A stretch of 64,000 bases of DNA, taken from NCBI RefSeq assembly GCF_947497285.1, contig NZ_CANMFT010000002.1, forward strand, positions 1-64,000, given 5' to 3'. Shown here piece after piece: positions 35,060 through 44,620 of this stretch. The notes under the pieces are model-generated. The model did not search any database and was not told the origin of the DNA. It was given only the letters and a program-made list of their open reading frames with translations. Each line of letters begins with the position of its first letter. Position 1 is the first letter of the stretch. Both the position numbers and the translations under genes were made by a program. The stretch comes from an uncultured Aliiroseovarius sp. (GTDB taxonomy: Bacteria > Pseudomonadota > Alphaproteobacteria > Rhodobacterales > Rhodobacteraceae).

Positions 35060-36550
35060 ATGACGGGAGTTATTTCACGGCGTGCGGTTCTTGGGGGGCT
35101 TGGATCAGGCCTTGCAAGCGTGGCTTATGCAAATGCACCGACCCGGTCGATCCGACCTGCGCCCAAAGCGCCGGGGTTTGACAAGCTTACACTTCCCAGC
35201 GCCGATGCCTTGGTCGCACAGGCAAATCTTGGCGGTAAGCTGGGGTTTGTCGTCGCCGACGCAAACACGGGCGAGGTGCTGGAAGTGCGAAGCCCCCTGT
35301 TGCCACTGCCGCCAGCCAGCGTCACGAAGGCCATCACCGCAGTCTATGGCATGTCGGTTCTGGGCGCCGAGCACAGCTTTCCGACCGAGGTGATCGCCAC
35401 AGGCCCGATCGAGGCGGGTGTCGTTCAGGGTGATCTTGTCTTGGTGGGAGGGGGCGACCCGACGCTGGACACGAACGCACTTGCAGCAATGGCTGCGGCG
35501 TTGAAAGCCAAGGGCGTGCTGGCGCTGAAGGGAAAGTTCCTGGTGCACGGTGGACGGCTTCCCTATCAGCGTGTGATAGATCCCGGACAACCTGATCACC
35601 TTGGCTATAATCCGGCCGTTTCGGGATTGAACCTTAACTACAATCGCGTTCATTTCGAATGGAAACGCGCAGGGCAAAGCTTTGACGTTGCGATGGATGC
35701 AAGGTCGGACCGGTTCCGTCCATCCGTCAATATGGCCAAGATGCAGATCGTTGATCGCAAGGTGCCGGTCTATACCTATGAAGATGCGATGGGGGTGGAC
35801 AACTGGACGGTGGCGCGCGGGGCGTTGGGCAATGGCGGATCACGTTGGCTGCCAGTCCGCCGTCCGGACCTGTATGCGGGCGAAGTGTTTCAGGTCTTGG
35901 CGCGTGCACAAGGCGTGCGGCTGCCGCCACCTGTCGCCTCTGGCGATGCGCCGCAAGGCGTGGTGTTGGCGCAGCACAGGTCACGCGCGCTGACAGAAAT
36001 CGCGCGGGGTATGTTGAAATACTCAACCAACCTGACAGCCGAAGTCATTGGCCTGTCTGCCAGCACCGAGCTTGGCGCAGCACCAACCAGCCTGTCGGGG
36101 TCCGGTGCCATGATGGCCACCTGGGCCAAGGCCGAGCTGGGGGCAAACAGGCCGCAATTTCAGGACCATAGCGGGTTGGGTGATGGATCACGCCTATCGG
36201 CGCTGGACATGGTCAAGGTGTTGGTCAGCGCTGGTCCCGCCGGCGCGCTGCAGGGGCTGATGAAAGATGTCACGCCGCTTGACGTCAAGGGTCGGCCGAG
36301 AAACGCAGCCCCTTATGGCATTCAGGCCAAAACAGGGACGTTGAACTTTGTCAGCTCCCTTGCTGGCTATGTGACGGCACCGGATGAGCGGCGCTTGGCG
36401 TTTGCGTTTTTCTCGGCAGATTTGGACCGTCGCGCCGCGATTAGCCGCCAAGACCGAGAGCGACCCGCAGGCGCAAAGGGTTGGAGCCGTCAATCCCGCT
36501 GGCTTCAGCACCAATTGCTGGCGCGCTGGGCCATCATGCATGGCACCTAG
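35060..36550 (+). CDS. dacB: D-alanyl-D-alanine carboxypeptidase/endopeptidase (PBP4, family S13)
   Basis: Periplasmic peptidoglycan peptidase of 496 residues. Catalytic motifs are in order: S-V-T-K (Ser about 87, Lys about 90), S-T-N in KYSTNLTAE, and K-T-G in AKTGTLN near the C-terminus. The N-terminus has a twin-arginine-type signal (SRRAVLGGLG, about residues 6-15) ending near VAYA, so export may be via Tat, which is unusual for PBP4. The frame is open upstream into nadD; the ATG just before the signal peptide is preferred. It probably trims or cleaves cross-links in the wall. Confidence 0.9.
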   Translation: MTGVISRRAVLGGLGSGLASVAYANAPTRSIRPAPKAPGFDKLTLPSADALVAQANLGGKLGFVVADANTGEVLEVRSPLLPLPPASVTKAITAVYGMSVLGAEHSFPTEVIATGPIEAGVVQGDLVLVGGGDPTLDTNALAAMAAALKAKGVLALKGKFLVHGGRLPYQRVIDPGQPDHLGYNPAVSGLNLNYNRVHFEWKRAGQSFDVAMDARSDRFRPSVNMAKMQIVDRKVPVYTYEDAMGVDNWTVARGALGNGGSRWLPVRRPDLYAGEVFQVLARAQGVRLPPPVASGDAPQGVVLAQHRSRALTEIARGMLKYSTNLTAEVIGLSASTELGAAPTSLSGSGAMMATWAKAELGANRPQFQDHSGLGDGSRLSALDMVKVLVSAGPAGALQGLMKDVTPLDVKGRPRNAAPYGIQAKTGTLNFVSSLAGYVTAPDERRLAFAFFSADLDRRAAISRQDRERPAGAKGWSRQSRWLQHQLLARWAIMHGT

Positions 36551-36603
36551 GCGCGTTGTGGTGCTGCCAACAGAGGCTAAGGGCGACCCTTCACCGCCTT
36601 TGT

Positions 36604-37302
36604 TTAGGGCCGTGGCGGTATGTTGACCGCGATTTGCGAGGCCGGGCGATCGGCGCATTCGGTGTGCCAGCGCAAGACATTGGCGTAGCTTTCAAGCTGT
36701 AGGACATCGGCCGCTTTGTAGCCTGTAAAAAGCGCACGCACCCAAGGCCAGATGGCAATGTCAGCGATGGAATAGTCGTCGCCTGCTACCACGGAACGCC
36801 CTTCAAGCCTTTGATCCAAAACAGATAGCAGACGCTTGGCTTCGGCCTTGTAGCGATCCAACGGACGTGGGTCTTCAATCTCTTTCCCGCCATAGGCATA
36901 GAAGAAACCGAACTGTCCCAACATCGGGCCAAACCCGCCCATCTGCCACATCAACCACTGAAGGACTTCGGCGCGCTTTGCCGGGTCCGTGGGCAGAAAC
37001 TGTCCTGACTTTTCGGCCAGGTAGATCAGGATGGCCCCACTTTCCCAAAGCGGCAGGGGCTTTCCGTCTGGTCCATTGGGGTCGATGATCGCCGGGATCT
37101 TGTTGTTGGGATTCAGCGACAGGAATTCAGGTGTGAACTGGTCGTCGGTCGAAAAGTTGACCAGATGCGCCTCGTAAGGGAGCCCGGTTTCTTCCAGCAT
37201 GGCAGATGCCTTGATGCCGTTGGGCGTGGGAAGCGAATAAAGCTGGATCACGCTGGGATCTTTGGCGGGCCAGCGTTTGGTGATCGCAAATTGTTCAAGC
37301 AT
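36604..37302 (-). CDS. Glutathione S-transferase, YfcG/Nu-class-like
   Basis: A 232-residue GST. The thioredoxin-like N-domain contains YSLPTPNGIKASAMLEETGLPYE, in which TPNG replaces the usual catalytic Ser/Cys as in Nu-class enzymes with disulfide-bond reductase activity. This is followed by NKIPAIID and ESGAILIYLAEK for glutathione binding; the C-terminal helical domain holds the SIADIAIWPW motif near residue 185. AAAGGA precedes the start. A detoxification or thiol-redox role is likely. Confidence 0.9.
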   Translation of the reverse strand: MLEQFAITKRWPAKDPSVIQLYSLPTPNGIKASAMLEETGLPYEAHLVNFSTDDQFTPEFLSLNPNNKIPAIIDPNGPDGKPLPLWESGAILIYLAEKSGQFLPTDPAKRAEVLQWLMWQMGGFGPMLGQFGFFYAYGGKEIEDPRPLDRYKAEAKRLLSVLDQRLEGRSVVAGDDYSIADIAIWPWVRALFTGYKAADVLQLESYANVLRWHTECADRPASQIAVNIPPRP

Positions 37303-37382
37303 GAACGTCCTTTCAGGGGCGAGCGCCGTGAGATGATTGCAAGAAAGCGGGATTGAGCGCGCTTAAGGCGACAGGGATCCGC

Positions 37383-37805
37383 TTATAGGGTTGCGTGGCG
37401 CGCACGGGCGCCGCGTTCGATGGCAGCGGCATGCAGGCGGTCGATGTTCAACTCATAGCGGATCTCTTCCAGCAGACGCAGCTCGGTCTCGCGCAAGGCA
37501 CCATCGGCTGCTGCCACGTCGCAGGCCAGCGCATAGGCGGTTTCCCACAAGGCTTCGGGAAGGTTGTCGCGCACGAGTCCGAAAAGCGCATCAAGCCCAT
37601 CTTCTACACTGAACAGGTCAAACACTGTTTGTGACACTGTCTTGACCCGATCTGCGTCGTATGTCGCAAAGACGGGAAGGTGGTTGACGATGACCTCGAT
37701 CTTGACCAGTTCGGCCGAGTTGATCTGTTCGTCTGACGCCGAAACCGCGATCATGACAGCGATCAGACAATCTTCGGCAGTCAGGGAATGTGGGATGCTT
37801 TGCAC
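37383..37805 (-). CDS. TerB-family tellurite-resistance-like protein
   Basis: A 140-residue all-helical acidic protein resembling the TerB domain: SLTAEDCLIAVMIAVSASDEQINSAELVKIE near the N-terminus and the second half-repeat AYALACDVAAADGALRETELRLLEEI near residue 105. These paired D-x-(Q/A)-x-x-x-x-E segments are typical of metal-binding TerB folds. The start chosen is GTG at 37805, with AGGAG eight bases upstream; an ATG at 37856 would add 17 residues but lacks a site. Function unknown; it is divergent from lysK. Confidence 0.75.
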   Translation of the reverse strand: MQSIPHSLTAEDCLIAVMIAVSASDEQINSAELVKIEVIVNHLPVFATYDADRVKTVSQTVFDLFSVEDGLDALFGLVRDNLPEALWETAYALACDVAAADGALRETELRLLEEIRYELNIDRLHAAAIERGARARHATL

Positions 37806-37927
37806 GTTGGATGCTCCTATTCGTTGCAGTGCAGAATATTGACCCGACGCGTTCATCGCAATAGGGAGAGCAATGAGCACGATATTGGTGTGCGGGCGTG
37901 GTGTCCGTGCCATGAAAGGAAATGCAA

Positions 37928-39574
37928 ATGTCCGAAATGCGAGACGCTGCGATGAGTTCGAAAGCCTGGCCCTTTGAAGAGGCACGCCGGGTTCTCAAAC
38001 GCTATCAAAAAGGCGCGCCGGAAAAGGGCTATGTGCTGTTTGAAACGGGCTATGGACCATCTGGCCTTCCCCATATCGGCACGTTTGGGGAAGTGGCCCG
38101 CACGACGATGATCCAGCGCGCGTTCGAAGTCATTTCAGACATCCCGACGCGGCTGATCTGTTTTTCGGACGATCTGGACGGCATGCGCAAGGTGCCGGGC
38201 AACGTGCCCAATTCCGAGGGTTTGCATGAACATCTGCAAAAGCCCCTGACTTCGGTGCCCGATCCGTTCGGCACCCATGAAAGCTTTGGCCATCACAACA
38301 ACGCCATGCTGCGCCGGTTTCTGGACACGTTCGGCTTTGAATATGATTTCTACTCGGCCACTGATTTCTATCGCTCGGGTCAGTTCGACGAGGTGTTGAA
38401 ACGCGCCGTCGAGAAATACGACGAGATCATGGAGGTGATGCTGAAGTCACTGCGTGAGGAGCGTCGCCAGACCTATTCGATCTTCCTGCCGCTGCATCCT
38501 GAAACTGGGCGTGTGCTTTATGTGCCGATGAAAAATGTCGATGCGGAAAATCACACGATCACGTTTGATGACGAGGACGGACGCGAATGGACCCTTCCGG
38601 TCACCGGCGGCAATGTGAAACTGCAATGGAAACCAGATTTCGGCGCGCGCTGGGCCGCGCTTGAAGTCGATTTCGAGATGTATGGCAAAGACCATTCCAC
38701 CAATACGCCGATTTATGACGGGATTTGCCGGATTCTGGGCTGGCGTCCGCCGGAACACTTTTCGTATGAGCTGTTTTTGGATGAGAACGGACAGAAGATC
38801 TCGAAAACGTCTGGGAATGGCGTGTCGATTGACGAGTGGTTGACCTACGCTTCGACGGAAAGCCTTGCCTATTTCATGTATCTCAAGCCGAAAACGGCCA
38901 AACGGATGCATTTCGATGTGATCCCGAAGGCAATGGATGAATATCACCAGCAATTGCGGGCTTATGAAACGCAAGATCTGAAAGCGCGGTTGAACAACCC
39001 GGTTTGGCACATCCATGGCGGAGACGTGCCGCAATCGAAGATGGTGGTGTCGTTCAGCATGCTTTTGAACCTTGCCTCAGTCGCATCGGCGGATGACAAG
39101 GAACAGCTTTGGGGCTTCATCCAACGTTATGCGCCTGACGCCTCGGCCCAGACCCATCCGGATCTGGATGCGGCGGCGGGGTATGCCGTCAAGTATTATC
39201 AGGACTTCGTGGCACCTGCGCGCACGTTCCGGCTGCCGACCGATCAGGAACGCGCTGCGATGGAGGAGCTTGCGACCGCGTTCCGCGATGGCGATACCGC
39301 ACTGGACGTGATCGCGCGCAAAAACGCGCAGATGGGCAATGACGACCCGCTGCCCGAGGTGGATTTCACCTCGGACGAGTTCTTGCAGTCGATTGTTTTT
39401 GCAGTTGGCAAGCTGCACGGGTTCGACAATTTGCGCGATTGGTTCAAAGCCCTTTACGAAGTGCTTCTGGGGGCAAGCCAAGGCCCGCGCTTTGGAAGTT
39501 TCGCAGCCCTTTATGGAGTGAGCGAAACCGCCGAGTTGATTGATCGGGGGCTAGCGGGCGACTTGACCAGCTAG
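37928..39574 (+). CDS. lysK: Lysyl-tRNA synthetase, class I
   Basis: A 548-residue class I LysRS, the archaeal-type enzyme that replaces the common class II LysS in several alphaproteobacteria. The HIGH-type motif is in [12 protein letters not shown] (about residue 43) and the KMSKS-type motif is KISKTSGNG (about residue 292). The C-terminal anticodon-binding helical domain follows. Of two close ATGs the second is used because AAAGGA stands seven bases before it. No class II lysS is present in the window. Confidence 0.95.
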   Translation: MSEMRDAAMSSKAWPFEEARRVLKRYQKGAPEKGYVLFETGYGPSGLPHIGTFGEVARTTMIQRAFEVISDIPTRLICFSDDLDGMRKVPGNVPNSEGLHEHLQKPLTSVPDPFGTHESFGHHNNAMLRRFLDTFGFEYDFYSATDFYRSGQFDEVLKRAVEKYDEIMEVMLKSLREERRQTYSIFLPLHPETGRVLYVPMKNVDAENHTITFDDEDGREWTLPVTGGNVKLQWKPDFGARWAALEVDFEMYGKDHSTNTPIYDGICRILGWRPPEHFSYELFLDENGQKISKTSGNGVSIDEWLTYASTESLAYFMYLKPKTAKRMHFDVIPKAMDEYHQQLRAYETQDLKARLNNPVWHIHGGDVPQSKMVVSFSMLLNLASVASADDKEQLWGFIQRYAPDASAQTHPDLDAAAGYAVKYYQDFVAPARTFRLPTDQERAAMEELATAFRDGDTALDVIARKNAQMGNDDPLPEVDFTSDEFLQSIVFAVGKLHGFDNLRDWFKALYEVLLGASQGPRFGSFAALYGVSETAELIDRGLAGDLTS

Positions 39575-39598
39575 AGCTTTTTCAACTGACAGAAGAAG

Positions 39599-39628
39599 AA
39601 CGGCGCGCCCTATTTGGCGCGCCGTTTT
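39599..39628 (+). terminator. Rho-independent terminator of lysK
   Basis: AACGGCGCGCC (39599-39609) pairs with GGCGCGCCGTT (39616-39626), a perfect 11-bp stem with a 6-base loop, followed by TTTT. It lies about 25 bases after the lysK stop. Confidence 0.88.
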
Positions 39629-39804
39629 GCGTTGCGGTGTGGCTGTGCAACGCGCGCCCCCGTTAACGCTCGTTAAACCCTTGTTGATAGCCCTTTTGGC
39701 GTTTCTTGCCCCGTTCGCGCGCGCGTGTCTGCGCGGGTGGCCCCAGCAGCCTGACAGGCGCAGAGGGTCCGGGGCATGCATGTCTAGACCTGAAAGGGAA
39801 CTCT

Positions 39805-42096
39805 ATGAACAAGGCGATTACCGACGGGGTGGTGTTCATGCCACCCGCGTTCGAAAACGGGCTTGGCGTCTGGTCCAGTGAGGATGGCACGCCGGGCTCT
39901 TTGACTTATGTTGGCGCAGGCAATGCGGCATTGGTCCCGGCGGATCAGGATTTTGATGGCTGTCTTGAGCTGTTCAAAGATCAGAACACGCAAAAATTGC
40001 GCTACATGGGCCAGACGCCGTTTGAACAGGGGTGTTATCTTCGTGTCTCGGCGCGGGTGAAAGCGATTTCGGGTCCGTTGCCCGAGGCGCGTGTGGCCAC
40101 ATGGGCCGCGCAGGCGAGCGGAGCGCATGCCGGCGGATACGTAGAAAACGGTCCGGCAACCGCACTGACGGCCTATGGTGAGGTGGTCGAGGTGTCCGCC
40201 ATTATCGGGTCAGGCAGCCGCAATGGCGTCGACATGATCTGGGGGGCGGATGTCGCCTATGCCCATGTCGGGATCGACCTGACGGGAACGAACGGCGCCG
40301 TCGTTCGCATCGACGATATTGTCGTCGAAGATGTGACGGGCGCCTATTTGCGGGACATGATGGACTGGGTCGATGTGCGCGACTTTGGCGCGGCAGGCGA
40401 TGGCGTCACCGACGACAAGGCGGCGTTTCAAGCCGCAGACGCTGCCGCCAATGGGCGCACTGTTTTGGTGCCCGAAGGCACCTATCGCATTGCGTCGAAC
40501 CTGACCCTGCACGCCGATGTCCGGTTTGAGGGCACGCTGACCATGCCGGACAACGCCTATCTGTCACTGACCCGCAATTTTGATCTGCCAACCTATATCG
40601 ACGCTTTCGGGACCGAGCTGCTTGGCTTTCGCAAAGCGTTTCAGGCCCTGTTGCACTATGCCGATCACGAAATTCTGGACATGTGTGGCCGCCGGATTGA
40701 TGTCACGTCACCAATTGACATGCAGGATGCTTACAATTCAGGCGACAGCTTCCTGATCCGACGGGTCATCAAGAATGGGCAGTTTTATGTCGTCGGTGGG
40801 TCCGCTTGGGATGACGAGGTGACCACCGCCACGGCGCAATATAACGCCGCCAACCCCTATCGGTTGACCAATGTGGCCAATATTTCCGCAGTTATGCCGG
40901 GGTCGGTTGTCAGCGGTTTCGGTGTCGGGCGCGAAATCTATGTAAAGACGGTGGATGTCGCCAACTCCGAGGTCGAACTGAGCCAACCGCTTTGGGGTGC
41001 GGCCGCAAATCAGACATATACCTTTACGCGGCACAAATACGTGCTCGATTTCGGCGGGTTTGCAGAGGTGAACCGACTGAACCTGATAGAGGTCGAGCTT
41101 CAGTGCAACGGGCATGCCTCGGGCGTGATGCTGCCGCGTGATGGCGAAAACTTCGTGTTTCAGGACTGCTTTTTCATCAAACCCAAAAACAGGGGGATCA
41201 GCTCGGTCGGGCGCGGGTGTCAGGATCTGCATTTGGATCGCTGCCAATTCATCTCGAACGAACAGGGCATTGCGGCGACTGACCGGGTGTCGGTGGCATT
41301 CAACGTGAACGCAAATGACGCCAAGATCCGCGATAACCGGTTCCAGCGGATGGGCACCTCGATGGTGCTGCACGGATCGGGTCACATCATCCAAGGCAAC
41401 CACTTGTTTCAAGGTGACGAGGTGACAGATGGCCCACGGGTTGCGGGCCTTGTTTTCACCTATGAAAACAACAAGACCGTTCTGAATGGCAACTACATCG
41501 ACAATTGTTTCGTCGAATGGAACAACGAACACGATGCCTTCCCAGATTTTGGGTCCGAATACTCCTTTGGCGGCATGACGATCACCGGCAACATCTTCAC
41601 GGCCAATGATGTCGCATCCTGGTTCAAGTGGATTTATGTCAAACCCTTCGGCACCGGCCACTACCTGTCGGGGCTTCACGTGACCAACAACACCTTCCGG
41701 ACCATCGCGGGTGCCATCAATCGGGTCGAGGGCGTGTCCACCACCCATGCCGATCTGGATTACTGGAGCATGAAAGATGTCACCTTTGAAAACAATGCAT
41801 TCGTCGGGATCAGCCAGAAGACGATTTCGCCGGTGACGCTGGAATTCAACCAGAACACTGAAGCCGCCACCTGGGTACTCGACGGCTCGGATTATCTTCC
41901 GTTTGGCGGCAACGCGCGAACGGTGCAAAGCGTCACCATCGAAGGGGATCTGCGCGATGCTGGCAACAACCAAGTTTGGGACAATCCGCATGTGTTGGTC
42001 AATCAAGGGCCGAGCTACAAAAAGGTGGCGTTGACGTGGTCAAAAGCGGTGCGTGGAACGGCACATGTAACAATGCGCGTGGATCGGCCGGTCTGA
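39805..42096 (+). CDS. Right-handed parallel beta-helix (pectate-lyase-like) protein
   Basis: A 763-residue protein. An N-terminal beta-rich region (about residues 1-180) is followed by the pectate-lyase-3 start DVRDFGAAGDGVTDDKAAFQ (about residue 191) and VLVPEGTYRI. The body has repeating N-x-F / G-N-x-F turns (DNRFQRM, GNHLFQG, GNIFTAN, NNTFRTI, NNAFVGI) diagnostic of stacked beta-helix coils. No signal peptide or anchor is visible. This combination is common in phage tailspikes, gene-transfer-agent spikes and polysaccharide-active enzymes; I cannot choose between them. AAAGGGAA precedes the start. It is followed by its own terminator. Confidence 0.75.
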   Translation: MNKAITDGVVFMPPAFENGLGVWSSEDGTPGSLTYVGAGNAALVPADQDFDGCLELFKDQNTQKLRYMGQTPFEQGCYLRVSARVKAISGPLPEARVATWAAQASGAHAGGYVENGPATALTAYGEVVEVSAIIGSGSRNGVDMIWGADVAYAHVGIDLTGTNGAVVRIDDIVVEDVTGAYLRDMMDWVDVRDFGAAGDGVTDDKAAFQAADAAANGRTVLVPEGTYRIASNLTLHADVRFEGTLTMPDNAYLSLTRNFDLPTYIDAFGTELLGFRKAFQALLHYADHEILDMCGRRIDVTSPIDMQDAYNSGDSFLIRRVIKNGQFYVVGGSAWDDEVTTATAQYNAANPYRLTNVANISAVMPGSVVSGFGVGREIYVKTVDVANSEVELSQPLWGAAANQTYTFTRHKYVLDFGGFAEVNRLNLIEVELQCNGHASGVMLPRDGENFVFQDCFFIKPKNRGISSVGRGCQDLHLDRCQFISNEQGIAATDRVSVAFNVNANDAKIRDNRFQRMGTSMVLHGSGHIIQGNHLFQGDEVTDGPRVAGLVFTYENNKTVLNGNYIDNCFVEWNNEHDAFPDFGSEYSFGGMTITGNIFTANDVASWFKWIYVKPFGTGHYLSGLHVTNNTFRTIAGAINRVEGVSTTHADLDYWSMKDVTFENNAFVGISQKTISPVTLEFNQNTEAATWVLDGSDYLPFGGNARTVQSVTIEGDLRDAGNNQVWDNPHVLVNQGPSYKKVALTWSKAVRGTAHVTMRVDRPV

Positions 42097-42132
42097 CCGG
42101 TCGCCGCGCTGTTTCCCTTTCATATGCGACCA

Positions 42133-42157
42133 AGGCCCGCCGTATGGCGGGCCTGAT
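42133..42157 (+). terminator. Terminator after the beta-helix gene
   Basis: AGGCCCGCC (42133-42141) and GGCGGGCCT (42146-42154) form a perfect 9-bp stem with loop GTAT. The T-run after it is weak (GATTTC), but position and stem strength support termination. Confidence 0.7.
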
Positions 42158-42253
42158 TTCGTTGGGAATTCTGCAAATCCATTGACCCGGATCAATGCAG
42201 CCAACCGACGCCAGTGCTATCAGCAATCTGACAGCACAAAAGGAGAGATGCGC

Positions 42254-43228
42254 ATGACAGCGAAGCAACCCGCAGCAGCCACCCAAAAAGCCACGGCACA
42301 AGCCAAGAAAGCGGAAACCAAACCGGACAACGTGGTGCCCGATACGGTATCGTCGGACAAAGGTGGCTTTCCCACCGTCAGCGAAGACAAGATCCGCCAA
42401 ACCTTCGAGAACGGCAAGTATCCTTATGCGCACAAGCTCGGGCGTAAGGATTACGAGGCGCAGAAGGCGAAGCTTCAAGCCGAGCTTTTGAAAGTTCAGC
42501 GCTGGGTCGGTGAGACCGGGCAGAAATTTGTTTTGCTGTTTGAAGGTCGCGATGCAGCGGGCAAGGGCGGCACGATCAAGCGCTTTATGGAGCACCTCAA
42601 CCCACGCGAAGCGCGTGTGGTTGCGTTGAATAAACCCACCGATGTCGAACGCGGCCAGTGGTTTTATCAGCGCTATATCCAGCATCTGCCAACCGCGGGT
42701 GAAATGGTCTTCTATGACCGCTCGTGGTATAATCGCGCCGGGGTCGAGCGCGTCATGGGGTTCTGTTCGCCCAACGAATACTTGGAGTTCATGCGCCAAA
42801 CACCCGAGTTTGAACGCCACCTTAGCCGCTCGGGTATTCAGCTTTACAAATACTGGTTCTCGGTCACACGCGAAGAGCAAAAGCGCCGTTTTGACAGCCG
42901 TAAGGGTGACCCGTTGAAGCGTTGGAAACTGAGCCCGGTGGATGTGGCGTCGCTGTCAAAATGGGACGATTACACCGAAGCCAAGGAAGCAATGTTCTTC
43001 TATACCGACACGGCCGACGCACCTTGGACAATCATCAAGTCAAACGACAAGAAACGCGCAAGGATTGCTTGCATGCGGCATTTCTTGTCCACGATTGACT
43101 ACCCGGACAAAGACCACGAATTGGTTGGTCAGCCTGATCCTCTGATCGTGGGCCATGCCAGTCAGGTGATCCACAATGCGGATCACATTCTGGGCGCAAG
43201 CTTGCACCCCGAACAGCGCCGCAACTGA
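42254..43228 (+). CDS. ppk2: Polyphosphate kinase 2
   Basis: A 324-residue PPK2-family kinase that transfers phosphate between polyphosphate and nucleoside diphosphates. A Lys/Ala-rich N-terminal tail (about residues 1-45) precedes the P-loop kinase core: Walker A EGRDAAGKGGTIKR near residue 98, lid-region VALNKPT, Walker B-like FYDRSWYNRAGVERVMGF near residue 155. The ATG at 42254 has AGGAG eight bases upstream; another ATG six bases earlier is too close to that site. It is monocistronic, with a strong terminator downstream. Confidence 0.92.
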   Translation: MTAKQPAAATQKATAQAKKAETKPDNVVPDTVSSDKGGFPTVSEDKIRQTFENGKYPYAHKLGRKDYEAQKAKLQAELLKVQRWVGETGQKFVLLFEGRDAAGKGGTIKRFMEHLNPREARVVALNKPTDVERGQWFYQRYIQHLPTAGEMVFYDRSWYNRAGVERVMGFCSPNEYLEFMRQTPEFERHLSRSGIQLYKYWFSVTREEQKRRFDSRKGDPLKRWKLSPVDVASLSKWDDYTEAKEAMFFYTDTADAPWTIIKSNDKKRARIACMRHFLSTIDYPDKDHELVGQPDPLIVGHASQVIHNADHILGASLHPEQRRN

Positions 43229-43264
43229 TCGCGCGGCCGGGGCCGCAGCAATCAATACGACAGG

Positions 43265-43290
43265 AAAGGGGGCTTCACGGCCCCCTTTTT
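43265..43290 (+). terminator. Rho-independent terminator of ppk2
   Basis: AAAGGGGGC (43265-43273) and GCCCCCTTT (43280-43288) form a 9-bp stem with loop TTCACG and a following T-run. Confidence 0.88.
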
Positions 43291-43390
43291 CTGTGTCGTT
43301 GCCCGCTGATTGCCGCCGGGCGTGCGACCACCCCTTGCCTTCGCCCAACGTCCAGCTAAGGTCGGTTGAAAATGGGCAAAGGTGAGCAGG

Positions 43391-44539
43391 ATGTTACAAT
43401 CAAGACGGTTCTTTACGTTCGGCCTTGCCGGGGTGTTTTTGACAGCGTGTCAGTCAGGAGGCGCCACCGCGCCCGCCGCACGCCCTGCAACTGGTGCTGC
43501 CATGCGGTCGGTCCCCAACGCGGGCTTTGACGCGTGGGTCGAAGGCGCCAAAGCGCGCGCCATCGCCGGTGGTATCAATCCTGCGACCGTCCGGCAGGCC
43601 TTTCGCGGGGTTGGCTTTCTTCCCGGTGTGGTGGAGCGGGACCGCAACCAGACCGAATTCGTCCGCTCGTTCGAAGACTATCTGGCCATCGCAGCCTCTG
43701 ACGATCGCATTGCGAAAGGGCGTGTGATGTTGCGCAGTCATGCCAGTTTGCTGGCCGCGCTCGAAGCAAAATATGGGGTCGAGAAAGAGGTTCTCGTCGC
43801 CGTTTGGGGCGTCGAAAGCCGCTATGGTGAACGGCGCGGCGATGTGCCGGTCATCTCGGCCTTGTCGACCTTGGCGTATGACGGGCGGCGCGGTCGGTTT
43901 TTTGAAAGCCAGCTGATCGCGGCGCTCAAGATATTGGAACGCGGCGACACCACGCCTGCACGAATGACGGGCAGTTGGGCAGGGGCGATGGGGCACACAC
44001 AGTTCATCCCGACCTCGTATTTGGCCTATGCGGTAGACTTCAACGGGGACGGGCGGCGCGACATCTGGTCAGATGACCCGACGGATGCGCTGGCCTCGAC
44101 GGCGGCCTATCTTAGCCGCTCTGGCTGGAAGCGCGGACAGCGGTGGGGGGACGAGATTACCGGCCGCGCACCGACCGGGCAGGGCAGTGTGGTGAAGCCG
44201 GCGGGCGAAAATGGCCCGGTCTTCGAGGTCTACCATAACTACCGCGTTCTGGGGCGTTACAACAACGCGCAGAAATACATTATCGGCGTGGGACACCTGT
44301 CTGACCGCTTGGCAGGGCGTGGCCCATTGCGGGCGACGTTCGGGCCGGACGAATATGGGCTGACCTTGGAGGATCGCAAGGCGTTGCAGGTGGGATTGAC
44401 GCGCGCGGGCCATGATGTGGGTGAAGCAGATGGCGTGATCGGCAAAAAGACTTTTGCAGCGATCGAGGCATTCCAGCGCGCCCGCGGTTTGCCGGTGACG
44501 GGCCGTCCCTCGCGGGCGTTGTTGTCCATGCTGCGCTGA
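43391..44539 (+). CDS. Lytic murein transglycosylase lipoprotein (SLT_2 / MltB type) with peptidoglycan-binding domain
   Basis: A 382-residue wall hydrolase. The N-terminus has both a twin-arginine pattern (SRRFFTFGLAG) and a lipobox (L-T-A-C, Cys about residue 20), so it is probably a Tat-exported lipoprotein. The SLT_2 domain spans about residues 40-300 with the catalytic Glu in WGVESRYG near residue 140 and AGAMGHTQFIPTSY near residue 197. A C-terminal peptidoglycan-binding repeat (DRKALQVGL…GVIGKKTFAAIEAFQ) ends the protein. AAAGGTGAG precedes the ATG. Confidence 0.9.
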   Translation: MLQSRRFFTFGLAGVFLTACQSGGATAPAARPATGAAMRSVPNAGFDAWVEGAKARAIAGGINPATVRQAFRGVGFLPGVVERDRNQTEFVRSFEDYLAIAASDDRIAKGRVMLRSHASLLAALEAKYGVEKEVLVAVWGVESRYGERRGDVPVISALSTLAYDGRRGRFFESQLIAALKILERGDTTPARMTGSWAGAMGHTQFIPTSYLAYAVDFNGDGRRDIWSDDPTDALASTAAYLSRSGWKRGQRWGDEITGRAPTGQGSVVKPAGENGPVFEVYHNYRVLGRYNNAQKYIIGVGHLSDRLAGRGPLRATFGPDEYGLTLEDRKALQVGLTRAGHDVGEADGVIGKKTFAAIEAFQRARGLPVTGRPSRALLSMLR

Positions 44540-44620
44540 CCCATGCGCACCTCGCAGACCAGGCGGGGATGGCACGAAACCAAGCTTGCCCCGCCTTACC
44601 TTCCGGCATAGGTCTGGGTG

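Noticed and set aside
40738-42006. 422-codon minus-strand frame opposite the beta-helix gene
   Set aside because: No recognisable protein pattern; the plus-strand frame has a ribosome binding site and clear repeats.
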